A program made the translations under genes and the position numbers. A DNA stretch of 64,000 nucleotides, taken from assembly GCF_001854765.1 (NCBI RefSeq), contig NZ_LJJE01000112.1, forward strand, positions 186,001 to 250,000, read 5' to 3'. Below, in pieces: positions 8,480 to 18,025 of this stretch. The notes under the pieces were generated by a model, which did not search any database, was not told where the DNA came from, and saw nothing but the letters and a program-made list of their open reading frames with translations. Origin of the DNA: Vibrio sonorensis. Its GTDB lineage: Bacteria; Pseudomonadota; Gammaproteobacteria; Enterobacterales; Vibrionaceae. The stretch's first letter is position 1. Each line of letters starts with the position of its first letter.

Positions 8480-8671
8480 AATGGCCTCCTCTCAGTAACT
8501 TACAATCCGTTTAGGTCGTTGAATTTAATAATGTTTTGTTGAAATGTCAATCCAATGAAGAGTGTGATAGCACTGAAAAATGCTCCTCAATGCTTTCTTT
8601 ATAAGCGTTCCCTTGCATGGAGAGGTAGTACCGCATTAATGTCGCGCACCGTAAGTCACTAGATTAGCAAC

Positions 8672-8677
8672 TATAAT
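8672..8677 (+). promoter_or_regulatory. Probable -10 element (TATAAT) of the TonB-dependent receptor gene
   Basis: A consensus TATAAT lies 38 bases before the receptor ATG. No good -35 hexamer sits 16-18 bases upstream, so an activator may be needed. No clear Fur-box palindrome was seen nearby. Confidence 0.45.
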
Positions 8678-8714
8678 GACCAGACGGATCTATTAACATA
8701 TAAAGCAGGGCACT

Positions 8715-10832
8715 ATGTGGAAGGGACCTATATACTTTTTAACATTTCTTGTGGTGTTCACCATACCTTTGGCAAAAGCTAATGAGCAGTACGAGATCGA
8801 AGTTGCCTCTCTACTCAATATGTCGCTCTCGGAGTTGATGCAAGTCGAAATCAGTGATGTTGGTTCTTTGACCAAAACGAGTAAATCAAGAGCGCCAGCA
8901 GCGGTTACCTACATAAGTCAAGCAGATATCCAAGCTCTGGGCGCACGCTCTATGATGGAGCTATTAGAGATTATGGTACCGGGTCTACAAATGATTCGGC
9001 ATCATTACGAATTGCCGCATATGGGTATCAGAGGGATAACCAGCGATCGTGAAGATAAAGTGATGATTCGAGTTAATGGACGTGTGATGAATGAGCGTAG
9101 CGCTCGGGGTGCAATTACTGAGAGAGATTTCCCACTGATGGGAGATATTAAGCACATTAATGTTATACGTGGAGCCGGATCATCATTGTATGGATTAGGT
9201 GCGGTGAGCATGGTTATTGATATACAAACATTTGACGCCGAAAGTTTGATAGAAGATTCGATTCATGTTCGTGGCGGTGCAGGCATGCAATACAAAGCTT
9301 TAGGATTGAATTTCAGCAATCAATTTGACAATGGCTTGGGGCTCTACTTTCATTCTGAAATTGCCGATGTCAATGGTGCGAATGGTCAAGATGCTCCGCT
9401 CATTTATGGTAACGAAGGTGTAAGTCTTAATACTGGTGAACTAATTCGTCGCGGCGAACCAATGCCTACAATTAGCCGAGATTGGCAAGGCTATAACGAA
9501 GAGCCGTTTACCAAACTTCATCTAGGGATAGATTATAATAATAGCCATCTGTGGTTACGCTACACAAAAGCAGGCCGTAACATTGCTACTATGCTCAAAG
9601 GGCAAGTAGAACCGCCACTGGGTTTAAACAGTGTCAATGAAGAGCTGCTCTCAAAGATTGGTTATGAACAGTTCACTGCAACCTATGAACATGAGAACAA
9701 CATTGATGCCGTCGCACTAAGTTGGATGCTAAGTTACGACCGAACAAATATTGAAAAGCAAGAGCCATTTGTTAAAGACCTTAACTCTTATGGTGAAGCA
9801 GAAATTTTTGCACGAATGATGGCGAACTGGGCTGCTACAGACAATAGTGATATTGCACTAGGACTGGAATATGGTCATGAAGAGTTTGGACTCAACAATG
9901 AGCAAAGTGCAAACGGCCGCTGGAATACCTACACTGTTTCCCTTCTAGGGGAATGGCAGTGGCGTTATGACAACGACTTAACTATTTTTGCAGGCAGTCG
10001 TATTGACAAAAACACCTATACTAATACCTTGTTCTCACCGAGACTTTCAGCAGTTTATTCCTCTGATGATATGAATACATACAAACTGTTGCTTACGCAA
10101 TCTCGTCGGATGAATGTTGCCCAGCGTAATCGGCGTTCAGAAAGAGAAGGCAATAGTGTAGGCGATACTGAGGCGCTTAACAGCATCGAAGTTCGCTATG
10201 AACGAGCCAAAGGCAACAGCATAGCTGGAGTTAGTCTTTTCTACATTAACCTCGACGCTCTAGGTTGGGATGAGTCAGCGAGAAACTCAATTACTATTGG
10301 CAAGCAAACACAATGGGGGTTAGAATCTGAGTACACCCTGTTCACAGGCTCGCACCAGTTAAACTTATCGTTCGCTTACAGCAAACTAATTGACTTTGAC
10401 TTGTACGGTCAAAACACCTTTATCACAGCCCACCCCTTTGGATATGGCAACGATTTAGCCGATTGGGCTACGTTTTCGACCAAGATTAGATATCGCTATG
10501 AGTTAACTGAGAAAACAAACTTTATCAGTTCTTTGCGAGCCTTTTGGGGTTTTGATGGTTCTCGCGATTTTCGCGATAAACAATTAGATGACTGCATATC
10601 TCCAAACGAATGCTTTGTAACTCAAGGCTGGGAGAAAGCTTATCAGGAACAGGTTTATATGAATTTGGGGCTAAAACACCAAGCTACGCCGAATGCCGTG
10701 TTCTCCTTAGACCTATACAATGTTCTAGGCGTCTTCGATAAAGATCTTAATAAGCGAAACTACCGAGATTCACTTGGTGATTATCGGTCTGAAGCCGTGG
10801 CGATATCAGCTGGGGTAATTTTAACGTTTTAA
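8715..10832 (+). CDS. TonB-dependent outer-membrane receptor
   Basis: Outer-membrane gated beta-barrel that imports a ligand using TonB energy. A signal peptide (about residues 1-22, ending PLAKA) precedes a plug domain (about 50-170) with AAVTYISQADIQALGARSM, MGIRGI, VNGRVMNE and INVIRGAGSSLYG, then a barrel to the C-terminus, which ends in aromatic-rich strands and F (AISAGVILTF). At 705 aa it is full length. The substrate cannot be read from sequence: no siderophore or heme genes adjoin it. The TonB2 machinery lies 2 kb upstream in the same orientation, separated by the tRNAs and a MATE gene. Confidence 0.88.
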   Translation: MWKGPIYFLTFLVVFTIPLAKANEQYEIEVASLLNMSLSELMQVEISDVGSLTKTSKSRAPAAVTYISQADIQALGARSMMELLEIMVPGLQMIRHHYELPHMGIRGITSDREDKVMIRVNGRVMNERSARGAITERDFPLMGDIKHINVIRGAGSSLYGLGAVSMVIDIQTFDAESLIEDSIHVRGGAGMQYKALGLNFSNQFDNGLGLYFHSEIADVNGANGQDAPLIYGNEGVSLNTGELIRRGEPMPTISRDWQGYNEEPFTKLHLGIDYNNSHLWLRYTKAGRNIATMLKGQVEPPLGLNSVNEELLSKIGYEQFTATYEHENNIDAVALSWMLSYDRTNIEKQEPFVKDLNSYGEAEIFARMMANWAATDNSDIALGLEYGHEEFGLNNEQSANGRWNTYTVSLLGEWQWRYDNDLTIFAGSRIDKNTYTNTLFSPRLSAVYSSDDMNTYKLLLTQSRRMNVAQRNRRSEREGNSVGDTEALNSIEVRYERAKGNSIAGVSLFYINLDALGWDESARNSITIGKQTQWGLESEYTLFTGSHQLNLSFAYSKLIDFDLYGQNTFITAHPFGYGNDLADWATFSTKIRYRYELTEKTNFISSLRAFWGFDGSRDFRDKQLDDCISPNECFVTQGWEKAYQEQVYMNLGLKHQATPNAVFSLDLYNVLGVFDKDLNKRNYRDSLGDYRSEAVAISAGVILTF

Positions 10833-11025
10833 CTTGCTTTCGTATGCAGTAGATTGAGAAACTTTAATTGAGTAATGTACTTAGTTTAAGGCCCATAAAT
10901 CGGGGTGTTAAAGGGCTTATCCCAAGAGTTATCCAAAGAAAATGTGCATAAGACTAGAGTGATCTAATTGCTTGTGAAATAATTGTTGGTAAAGAAGTGT
11001 ATTGCCAGAACGTTTCTTATCGACA

Positions 11026-11056
11026 AGAAAAAAGCCAGCACGCGATGCACTGGCTA
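11026..11056 (-). terminator. Terminator of the small lipoprotein gene
   Basis: Read on the minus strand, AGCCAG and CTGGCT arms (11033-11038 and 11050-11055) pair around an 11-base loop and are followed by a T-run. It lies 24 bases after the lipoprotein stop. Confidence 0.65.
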
Positions 11057-11079
11057 TAAATGTAATCTAAACCAATTTT

Positions 11080-11769
11080 CTAGCTTGTCGTAATCGGGAA
11101 TACGCCACCCGCAGCCCCATTTTCTCCAACAACAAAGAGATATAGATTCGTTGTAGAGCCTTTTTTACCCGTGTACATATAGATGAGGGCAGGCTCGGTT
11201 GTCGCTGCCTCACAGCCAGTAAGATTCACGGACGCTGCGTAGTAATGACCGCGAGAAGCGATATCACCGGATATTGCACAAGTGTCAAGTATAGTACCTG
11301 AAAGCGATAGGTCGTTTTCGATGCGAAGGTTGTTACCAAGGGAATCGGTGTATGTGGTTCCCTTGATTCCGTCAAGGTTTATGGCTGTTGATTGTTTAGT
11401 GAATGTGCCTGCAACACTCTTGTTATTAAACGAGCCCATAAGGCTTAGTTCGTTGCCTGAAATTGAACCAGATAGAGTTGCAGTAGCACTCGCTGCTGTA
11501 GTATCAACTATGCCTTTAAGCGTAAAGTTATTGCCTGATACAGTTAAGCTGCTCGCAAACAGGACGTCAACGTTGTTAGGATCTGAGCCATTAATGGTAA
11601 TGAACTGGGTCTGATTGCCGATAGTGGATACGAGGGCTGCATCATCACCTGACATATAAACACCGTTTAGGCTGGAAGCAGTAATAGTCGCTGTCGCAGG
11701 TGCATCGTCGCCACCACCACCGCATGCTGTAAGAATAATTGACGTTAATAACGCTAGTGCTTTTTTCAT
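11080..11769 (-). CDS. Small lipoprotein of unknown function
   Basis: The start MKKALALLTSIILTACGGGG is a lipoprotein signal peptide with lipobox LTAC, so Cys16 should be lipidated; the Gly-rich and Asp tail after it is typical of Vibrio outer-membrane lipoproteins. The rest (229 aa in total) is Thr/Ser/Gly-rich and beta-strand-like, with repeated phrases such as TISGSISGNELSLMGSF-type segments around residues 90-115. I do not recognise the family. It is monocistronic, with its own terminator and a 270-base gap to the next, divergent gene. Confidence 0.7.
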   Translation of the reverse strand: MKKALALLTSIILTACGGGGDDAPATATITASSLNGVYMSGDDAALVSTIGNQTQFITINGSDPNNVDVLFASSLTVSGNNFTLKGIVDTTAASATATLSGSISGNELSLMGSFNNKSVAGTFTKQSTAINLDGIKGTTYTDSLGNNLRIENDLSLSGTILDTCAISGDIASRGHYYAASVNLTGCEAATTEPALIYMYTGKKGSTTNLYLFVVGENGAAGGVFPITTS

Positions 11770-12040
11770 GTTAACCTCTTATATAACAACTGCATCGGAC
11801 TTTATATTGACAGTATGCATAATTTCAACTTAGCTATATTAAATTGTGATGAGTGGCAAAAGTTAATGTAATCAAAAGGTTATACCTTTATAAAGGGTAT
11901 GTCATACCAAGCTCATCTCCCCCCCTTAAATCTGCGTAAAAGCTCGACAAAGTATCGGTAACTTAACAATTTGTTGATCCAAACCATCTGAGAGTTTTTC
12001 AATGCATCTATATTGTTTTTGAAGGGATGAGGAGATAAAC

Positions 12041-12796
12041 ATGGATTTAAGGGAGTTACAATCGAGTAAATTGGTTTTAATCGGTAATGTTTGGGATGTA
12101 AATAGTGCAACTCTTGTAGAAGAGCTGGCTTATGATGCAATTGGCACTTCGAGCGCCGCAATTGCTAGATCTTTTGGTTACAAAGACGGTGAAGATCTGC
12201 CTTTTGAGCTTACACTCACGTTAGTAAAACGCATTCGTGAGTGTACAAGTAAACCTTTGACGGTTGATATCGAATGGGGTTATGGAGACACACCTGTAGA
12301 AATTGCTAAAAATATTAAGCTTCTTTCTGATTTGGGTGTGAGCGGCGTAAATATTGAAGATAGTGTTGTATTAGAAGGTCAACGCCAGCTAGTGGCTGCT
12401 GATAAATTCAAGGACAAACTTCAGCAGATCAACAACGAACTGATTAAGCTAAATGTCGATGTGTTTATAAATGTCAGAATCGATACTTATCTCTTGAGCG
12501 AAGAAGCCCCTTTGCAACAAACATTAGAACGCATTAGTCAATATGAAATGGCGGGAGCCGAAGGGGTGTTTGTACCTTATCTTGTGTGTCCCAATGAAGT
12601 TTCAAAAGTGTTGTCACATACCAAGTTACCGCTCAATTTGTTAAGCCACAAAGAAATGTGTAGCGTCAATGAGTTGCAAGAAATGGGAGTGAGAAGGCTG
12701 AGTATGGGGAACCGCCTCTATGAGAAGACATCAATTTACTCCGAGTCTCTTTTCAAATCGGTTTTAGAACAACAGTGCTACAGCACTGTTGCTTAA
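12041..12796 (+). CDS. Isocitrate lyase/PEP mutase superfamily protein
   Basis: A 251-residue TIM-barrel enzyme of the phosphoenolpyruvate mutase/isocitrate lyase superfamily, whose members cleave or rearrange C-C or C-P bonds of 2-oxo acids. Supporting segments are GNVWDVNSATLVEEL, AIGTSSAAIARSFGY, the metal-binding region VDIEWGYGDTPVEI and VSGVNIEDSV. The KKCGH-type loop of isocitrate and methylisocitrate lyases is not seen, so it belongs to the uncharacterised PEP mutase-like subgroup; substrate unknown. Start ATG 12041 has GATGAGGAGATAAAC ahead, an excellent ribosome site. It is followed by DUF1289 and cupin genes in the same direction. Confidence 0.78.
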   Translation: MDLRELQSSKLVLIGNVWDVNSATLVEELAYDAIGTSSAAIARSFGYKDGEDLPFELTLTLVKRIRECTSKPLTVDIEWGYGDTPVEIAKNIKLLSDLGVSGVNIEDSVVLEGQRQLVAADKFKDKLQQINNELIKLNVDVFINVRIDTYLLSEEAPLQQTLERISQYEMAGAEGVFVPYLVCPNEVSKVLSHTKLPLNLLSHKEMCSVNELQEMGVRRLSMGNRLYEKTSIYSESLFKSVLEQQCYSTVA

Positions 12797-12872
12797 CGGC
12801 GATAACTCGAAAATTTCACGTGAGTAATCCTTCTACTATGCTTAAGGCAAACTTGTCTACAGCGATATTAAA

Positions 12873-13085
12873 GTGATTCACTCCCCTAACGCGCAAAACC
12901 CTTGTACCAGACATTGTTGTTTAGATGACAATGACGTCTGTTTGGGTTGCTTTAGAAAGTTAGAAGAGATTTTGAACTGGAAGAGCATGAGCGAAAAAGA
13001 ACAACAGGATTTGTTTGAAGAGTGTCTTTTAAGAAGAGAAAAAAATGAACAAGTGCTATTCCATTCACTAAGGAAACAGGACTAA
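12873..13085 (+). CDS. DUF1289 small cysteine-rich protein
   Basis: A 70-residue protein with the DUF1289 cysteine pattern NPCTRHCCLDDNDVCLGCFR followed by a helical EILNWKSMSEKEQQDLF tail. The cysteines probably bind iron-sulfur or zinc. The start is GTG at 12873, with only a weak ribosome site. It ends 2 bases before the cupin gene, so the two are probably co-transcribed. Function is not known. Confidence 0.8.
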   Translation: MIHSPNAQNPCTRHCCLDDNDVCLGCFRKLEEILNWKSMSEKEQQDLFEECLLRREKNEQVLFHSLRKQD

Positions 13086-13087
13086 TT

Positions 13088-13453
13088 GTGAGCAAAATTA
13101 ATATTAAAGAAAAATTTCAAAAAGTTACATCACTGTGGTTCCCCCATATTATCGCAGAATCGAATGGGCAGTTAGTAAAGATAGCTAAAGGAGAGGGTGA
13201 GTTAGTCTGGCATAGTCACGAGAACGAAGACGAACTATTTATTGTATTTAAAGGTAAATTAACGCTTAAGCTTAGAGATAGAGAAATCGAGCTAGAACCC
13301 GGAGAGATGTATGTAGTACCCAAAGGCGTTGAACATTGTCCTGTAGCTGAGCAAGAAACGCATTTTATGATGATTGAGCCAGCGGCTACAAAACATACAG
13401 GAAACCAAGAAAAAGAAATAACAGTAGCGTCAGAAAATCAGCCTTGGATATAA
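13088..13453 (+). CDS. Single-domain cupin protein
   Basis: A 121-residue beta-barrel protein. Cupin motif 1 is WHSHENEDELFIVFKGKL (two His and a Glu as metal ligands) and motif 2 is PGEMYVVPKGVEHCP (third His). These residues suggest a metal-dependent enzyme or small-molecule binder; substrate unknown. Start GTG at 13088 lies 2 bases after the DUF1289 stop. Confidence 0.8.
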   Translation: MSKINIKEKFQKVTSLWFPHIIAESNGQLVKIAKGEGELVWHSHENEDELFIVFKGKLTLKLRDREIELEPGEMYVVPKGVEHCPVAEQETHFMMIEPAATKHTGNQEKEITVASENQPWI

Positions 13454-13585
13454 GTGTGGAGTTTTAAGGTATAACGAACTGAATAAATAACTTGAAGCAA
13501 CCCCCATTATTATACGCCCAGAGTTTATCCATTTTTAAGCTGCATTAATATTGACCTGTCTATTAATAAACATGGAAGTTTTAAG

Positions 13586-15007
13586 GTGCAGGTTTTAAGA
13601 AGCAATACAAAGTCGTTGGCATTAATTACTTTTTTTTACGCATTAACCTTTGTTTCTTCCCAATGTTTGGCTGAAGACAGCCTAGATAAAATAGTAAATA
13701 GATATGTAGCAGCCTATGACGTTCCTTCTCTATCTGTTGTAGTAACGAGGGTAGGAAAACCTGTTGTTGCGCAAAGCTATGGCAGAGAAGGGCTGTTGTC
13801 GCCAAACACCCCGACCTATGTCGCCTCTATTTCAAAGTCAGTGACATCTGCCGCGATATTTTTGTTAAAGCAGAAAAAGAAAATCGACATTAATGATCCG
13901 GTATCTCAATACATACCCGAAATAGCGTTCTCTTCAACAGTTACGATTAAAAACTTACTCGAACACACCTCAGGAATACGGAATTTTAGTTACAAGTATG
14001 ACTTTAACGGAAGAATAAGCCGTAAAGAGGCCATCGAACAATTATCAGGCTATCAACCAGAAAGTGAGCCAAATAAAGAATTCTTTTATAATAATACGAA
14101 TTATGACCTTTTGGGCTTGATCATTGAGCGTGTAACTGGACAAACATTTAGCCGCTTTATTAGCGAAAACATTTTTGTACCGGTTGGGATGAATTACTCT
14201 TCAACAGTGGCTAGTGGCGACGTAACTGTGCCCGGTTACAACAATTTTTTTGGTTACCACTGGCAAAGGGAAGAAAAAATAAATGCAATAGAGTCGCCTT
14301 CGGGTTTTGTTATTAGTAGCGCGGCAGATGTAGCCAAGTTTATGGAGTTTGTCAGAACAGGTAAGAGCCAAACTGGTGCGCAACTAATCGACCTTGATAA
14401 CTTAGGCTTGTGGCACTCCTTAGACGAAGAGCAAAACTATGGATTAGGCCTACAGCATAGAGAGTTCGCAGAAAGAGACATGATCGGTCACTATGGCTCG
14501 TTGTTCACCCATAGCAGCGCAGCTTGGGTTGACCCAAATAGTGGTATTGCGGTTTCGCTTGTTGCAAATAAAGTGAGCATTCCCTTGTTGACAGTCGGGA
14601 TCCCCAATCTTGTCACCGACATTGTTGACCACGTTGGCAGTCAATATACGCAGCCTTTTAGTTATCTTCACCTATTAGCAAAGTATTACCCCGTGGTGAT
14701 TTTTTTAGAGATCCTAATATCAGTTTTTGGCCTAGTTAAGCTAAAAAAGAAACTGCGAAAAATGGGTGTCGATACCAAACAAAAAGTTGGGGCTCTTATC
14801 AATCTATCCTTTGTATGCACACTGCCTGTGATCATCGCATTTGCGATGGGTAGAGTTCCGGGCTATGTATGGCTGTGGAATTTAGCTCCCGACTTATTTA
14901 TGTGGTTTATCATCTCAGTACTACTCTGCTTAATCAAAGTTGGCATTGTGTTTCGAGCACCCAGACTGATCGACAATAAAAGGGTTATTTTTGCTACTGC
15001 TGATTAA
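13586..15007 (+). CDS. Membrane-anchored serine hydrolase (class C beta-lactamase/DD-peptidase family)
   Basis: Begins with GTG at 13586, then a signal peptide (about residues 10-28). The beta-lactamase-like domain (about 30-360) has the SxxK nucleophile motif in YVASISKSVTSAA and a Tyr-x-Asn-type motif near FYNNTNYDLLG; HYGS near residue 302 may fill the KTG position. The C-terminus (about 365-470) has three or four hydrophobic segments, so it is anchored in the inner membrane with the catalytic domain outside. Members act on peptidoglycan, esters or D-peptides; the substrate is open. It is monocistronic. Confidence 0.8.
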   Translation: MQVLRSNTKSLALITFFYALTFVSSQCLAEDSLDKIVNRYVAAYDVPSLSVVVTRVGKPVVAQSYGREGLLSPNTPTYVASISKSVTSAAIFLLKQKKKIDINDPVSQYIPEIAFSSTVTIKNLLEHTSGIRNFSYKYDFNGRISRKEAIEQLSGYQPESEPNKEFFYNNTNYDLLGLIIERVTGQTFSRFISENIFVPVGMNYSSTVASGDVTVPGYNNFFGYHWQREEKINAIESPSGFVISSAADVAKFMEFVRTGKSQTGAQLIDLDNLGLWHSLDEEQNYGLGLQHREFAERDMIGHYGSLFTHSSAAWVDPNSGIAVSLVANKVSIPLLTVGIPNLVTDIVDHVGSQYTQPFSYLHLLAKYYPVVIFLEILISVFGLVKLKKKLRKMGVDTKQKVGALINLSFVCTLPVIIAFAMGRVPGYVWLWNLAPDLFMWFIISVLLCLIKVGIVFRAPRLIDNKRVIFATAD

Positions 15008-15224
15008 ATACAAGTGAAAATTGAAGCTCAGTAAATAGCAAAAATCAGAAAGTGGAAAATCAGTTGCATATGAGTTTGTCGAAATTACCCTTATTATTCA
15101 TACACTAATCAATAACGGATAGGCTTATTTGGGAGGCACTGCATAATTATTTGCTTAGCTTATAGATTCGAAACTAGTCGCTACCTATTATGGATGAATC
15201 AATTAGTAGCGAAATCAATAGACG

Positions 15225-16769
15225 ATGAATATATCGGCATGGTTTAAAAGCACTGCGAAAACTCCAGTAATTGTGTTAGCGATTGCTGTTTTTCCTATCA
15301 TCTTCGTTTTATCTAATAGCGTTTACCAACAAAACAAAAACATTCAAAAGCTTGAAGCGGCGTTTCTTTCCATGATGAAAGCGGAAGAAGCTTGGTTCAA
15401 GTCTATTGATGAACGCTTTAGCCTGGTAGCACAAGAGTTTGACACATGCACGATAGAAGCTCGCAAGCAGTTACTGAAAATCGAATATTCAATGGCGGCA
15501 ATCGCCAAAGCTTATATTATCGACAAGACTGGCAAGGTGATCTGCAGTAACGACATTGTTAATGCCTTACAAGGAGGCGTCGATCCAAAAGAGCTCCAGT
15601 CGGTCACTCACATGCTAACTGATGACAACTTGATTCTAGTTGCTCATTACTACGAAAATCGCGACATTTATGTGGCTTGGATTGTATCTACAAACTATAT
15701 TGCAGCGATGAGTCGTTTAGACACACCTTTGCCTTATCAAATAATCAGGCGCTATGGTGACACCGAGTTGTTCAGTTATGGTACACGCGATAGCTCGGTG
15801 CCTAAGGGAGAGATGGAAGCAAGCATTTTACTCACACATAGCTATGATGAGCGCATGTCTGCAACTTTGGCGTATCCCGGACTTTACGCGCTGGTAATTA
15901 AAGAACTGAACCTGTTTGTACTCTTCACGACTCTGCTTTTCAGCGGTATGTTAGTCATTGCGTTTTTAACGATGAGCCGTTCATCGCTTAATAATGAAAT
16001 GAAACGCGGCATCGAAAAAGGGGAGTTTCGCTTTCATTATCAACCAGTAGTGGACATGAGAACTGGTCAATGGCTTGGTGCAGAAGCTCTTATCAGATGG
16101 TATAAAGGGAGAAGTATCTACCTATCGCCGGATCAATTTATACCGTTGGCAGAAAAAACAGGATTGGTTATCCAGTTTCAGCACTTGTGTTTGGAGCAAG
16201 TAAGGAAACTAACATCGCATGTTGAACTAGAAGACAGCGACCTCTTTTTTGCAATAAACGCTTCACCTGAACATTTAACCAAGGAGTTTTGCGAAGCGAT
16301 TCGCCCTGTCGATTGTGCGGGCAGTAGATTCGAAATAGAGATCACTGAACGTTGTTTCTCAGATCTGGATATCTCACAACTTAGAAATAGCCTAGAGGTT
16401 ATTGAACACAAAGGTTATCAGATTTCGTTAGATGACTTCGGTACCGGAAAAACAGGCTTAACTTATTTAAGCGAACTGCCAATCAATAAGATCAAGATAG
16501 ATAGACGTTATATTCAAGCGATTAATACAGATACCGTTAACTTTATCATCCTTAAGTCAATAGTATCGCTTTTTCATAACCTCAACGTCACTATCATCGC
16601 AGAAGGGGTAGAGACCCAAGAACAAAAAGAGTGGCTGATTGAGCATGGCATATACTTTGGGCAAGGATGGCACTTTAGCCGAGACTTACCCGCTGACCAG
16701 TTTATAGAACAGTTCACATTGCAACACCCCGTTAAAAGGGTTGAAATGGCATTACAGGGCATTAGCTAG
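15225..16769 (+). CDS. CSS-motif EAL-domain c-di-GMP phosphodiesterase
   Basis: Inner-membrane enzyme predicted to hydrolyse cyclic di-GMP. There is a membrane helix at about residues 14-32, a periplasmic sensor with conserved cysteines (DTCTIEARKQLL and GKVICSND, the CSS type regulated by disulfide formation), a second helix (about 226-250), then an EAL domain (about 258-505). The catalytic set looks intact: GAEALIRW, FAINAS, EIEITE, LDDFGTG, INKIKIDR and AEGVE. At 514 aa it is typical. Its presence 1.2 kb from the syp exopolysaccharide locus suggests, but does not show, a link to biofilm control. Confidence 0.9.
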   Translation: MNISAWFKSTAKTPVIVLAIAVFPIIFVLSNSVYQQNKNIQKLEAAFLSMMKAEEAWFKSIDERFSLVAQEFDTCTIEARKQLLKIEYSMAAIAKAYIIDKTGKVICSNDIVNALQGGVDPKELQSVTHMLTDDNLILVAHYYENRDIYVAWIVSTNYIAAMSRLDTPLPYQIIRRYGDTELFSYGTRDSSVPKGEMEASILLTHSYDERMSATLAYPGLYALVIKELNLFVLFTTLLFSGMLVIAFLTMSRSSLNNEMKRGIEKGEFRFHYQPVVDMRTGQWLGAEALIRWYKGRSIYLSPDQFIPLAEKTGLVIQFQHLCLEQVRKLTSHVELEDSDLFFAINASPEHLTKEFCEAIRPVDCAGSRFEIEITERCFSDLDISQLRNSLEVIEHKGYQISLDDFGTGKTGLTYLSELPINKIKIDRRYIQAINTDTVNFIILKSIVSLFHNLNVTIIAEGVETQEQKEWLIEHGIYFGQGWHFSRDLPADQFIEQFTLQHPVKRVEMALQGIS

Positions 16770-16859
16770 AAATCGAACGCAGATTGATAAGCCTATGTCG
16801 CTTTAAGTTCGATTTCGATAAGCTATGGTTAGGTAAGTAATTAATAAAAGGAAACGACC

Positions 16860-17168
16860 GTGGCTTATGAACTATTAGTTGGCTTAGATGTAACCAATGA
16901 TGAAATTTATCACGATTATCGTTTGGCGATGCGCCCATTGTTAGCGCAAGTTGGCGGATATTTTGGTTACGATTTTAAAGTGAGTGAAACCTTAATCTCG
17001 CGCACTCATGACAATATTAACCGAGTGTTCACCATTGGCTTTCCAAACAAGGAGGTCAAAGAGGCGTTTTTCACCTTACCGGAGTATTTAGAGATTAAAT
17101 CAGAGTTTTTTACCCGCTCAGTCAAATCGACGACGATAATTGCAGAGTACAATAAGCAAGTAGAGTAA
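16860..17168 (+). CDS. DUF1330-family protein
   Basis: A 102-residue single-domain protein of the ferredoxin-like DUF1330 fold: YHDYRLAMRPLLAQVGGYFGYDF and VFTIGFPNKEVKEAFFTLPEYLEI match the family pattern of a Gly-rich centre and an FP-x-A-F-x-S/T-PEY end. Start GTG at 16860 has AAAAGGAAAC upstream. Function is unknown. Confidence 0.75.
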   Translation: MAYELLVGLDVTNDEIYHDYRLAMRPLLAQVGGYFGYDFKVSETLISRTHDNINRVFTIGFPNKEVKEAFFTLPEYLEIKSEFFTRSVKSTTIIAEYNKQVE

Positions 17169-17246
17169 CCCCTGCGAATCAGTGATAGAATGGGCCGGGG
17201 CTCATTTTTATTTTTAGGCCTTAAACCACTTAGTTCGGTGTATCCG

Positions 17247-17969
17247 ATGACAAACAGTAAATTTTCTAATCTTGTTCACTCAAGACGCTCCGTTCGCAAG
17301 TACGACTCTGACGCCGCATTCGATCATGAAGAAGTAGGCGAAGCGCTTGAACTAGCGACTCTGTCTCCAAATAGCAGCAACATGCAGATGTGGGAGTTTC
17401 ACCGTGTTGTTAGTGAAGAAAAGCGAAACGAACTTGCTCAAATTTGCATGAACCAAAACGCGGCTAAAACGGCCAATGAACTGGTGGTTTTTGTCGCAAC
17501 TTCGCATAACTGGGAGAGCAGAGCCAAACTGAATAGCAAGATTGTTAGAGAGGCTTTTAAAGGAAGAGACGACACGACAGCCCAAAAAGCGTTGCGATAC
17601 TACGATAAAATCATTCCTTTCGCTTACAAAAATGATCGCTTTGGGGTATTGGGTCTAATGCGAAAAGCACTTTCTATCTTTCTGGGGATGAAAGAACCAA
17701 TGATCAGGGAGGTAAGCCGAGAAGATCTAAGAGTGTGTCTACACAAGAGCGTTTCTCTAGCCGCAATGACGTTTATGTATGCGATGAAGGATAAAGGCTA
17801 TGATACTTGTCCCATGGAGGGATTTGACTCGGTAAGGGCCAAGAGATTGCTAGGCCTGAGACGTAGTGACCAAATAAGCATGATCATCGCGTGCGGCAAA
17901 AGTGCTGATGATGGCGTTTATTCCCAAAGGCATCGCGTGCCAACCGAAAGTGTTATATTTAAGCATTAA
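17247..17969 (+). CDS. Nitroreductase-family flavoprotein
   Basis: FMN-dependent oxidoreductase of the nitroreductase superfamily, reducing nitro compounds, quinones or similar with NAD(P)H. Family features are the N-terminal HSRRSVRKYDSDA, SPNSSNMQMWEFHRV (FMN phosphate binding), and the C-terminal DTCPMEGFD and LRRSDQISMIIACGK. The frame is open from 17190, but ATG 17247 gives the usual short N-terminus; the ribosome site is poor. A strong terminator follows and separates it from the convergent syp locus. Confidence 0.85.
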   Translation: MTNSKFSNLVHSRRSVRKYDSDAAFDHEEVGEALELATLSPNSSNMQMWEFHRVVSEEKRNELAQICMNQNAAKTANELVVFVATSHNWESRAKLNSKIVREAFKGRDDTTAQKALRYYDKIIPFAYKNDRFGVLGLMRKALSIFLGMKEPMIREVSREDLRVCLHKSVSLAAMTFMYAMKDKGYDTCPMEGFDSVRAKRLLGLRRSDQISMIIACGKSADDGVYSQRHRVPTESVIFKH

Positions 17970-17981
17970 CAAGAATTGAAC

Positions 17982-18013
17982 AAGGGCTTCTATATGTTAG
18001 AAGCCCTTTTTTT
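17982..18013. terminator. Terminator between the nitroreductase gene and sypR
   Basis: AAGGGCTTCT-ATATGTT-AGAAGCCCTT followed by a T-run: a 10-bp perfect stem. It lies between convergent genes and could work for both, with the longer T-run on the plus strand. Confidence 0.85.
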
Positions 18014-18025
18014 GAAAGTTAAAAG

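Noticed and set aside
8260..8520. Known riboswitch classes (Mn2+ yybP-ykoY, M-box, guanidine, c-di-GMP) in the MATE leader
   Set aside because: Hairpins are present, but none of the conserved core sequences I know for these classes could be matched.
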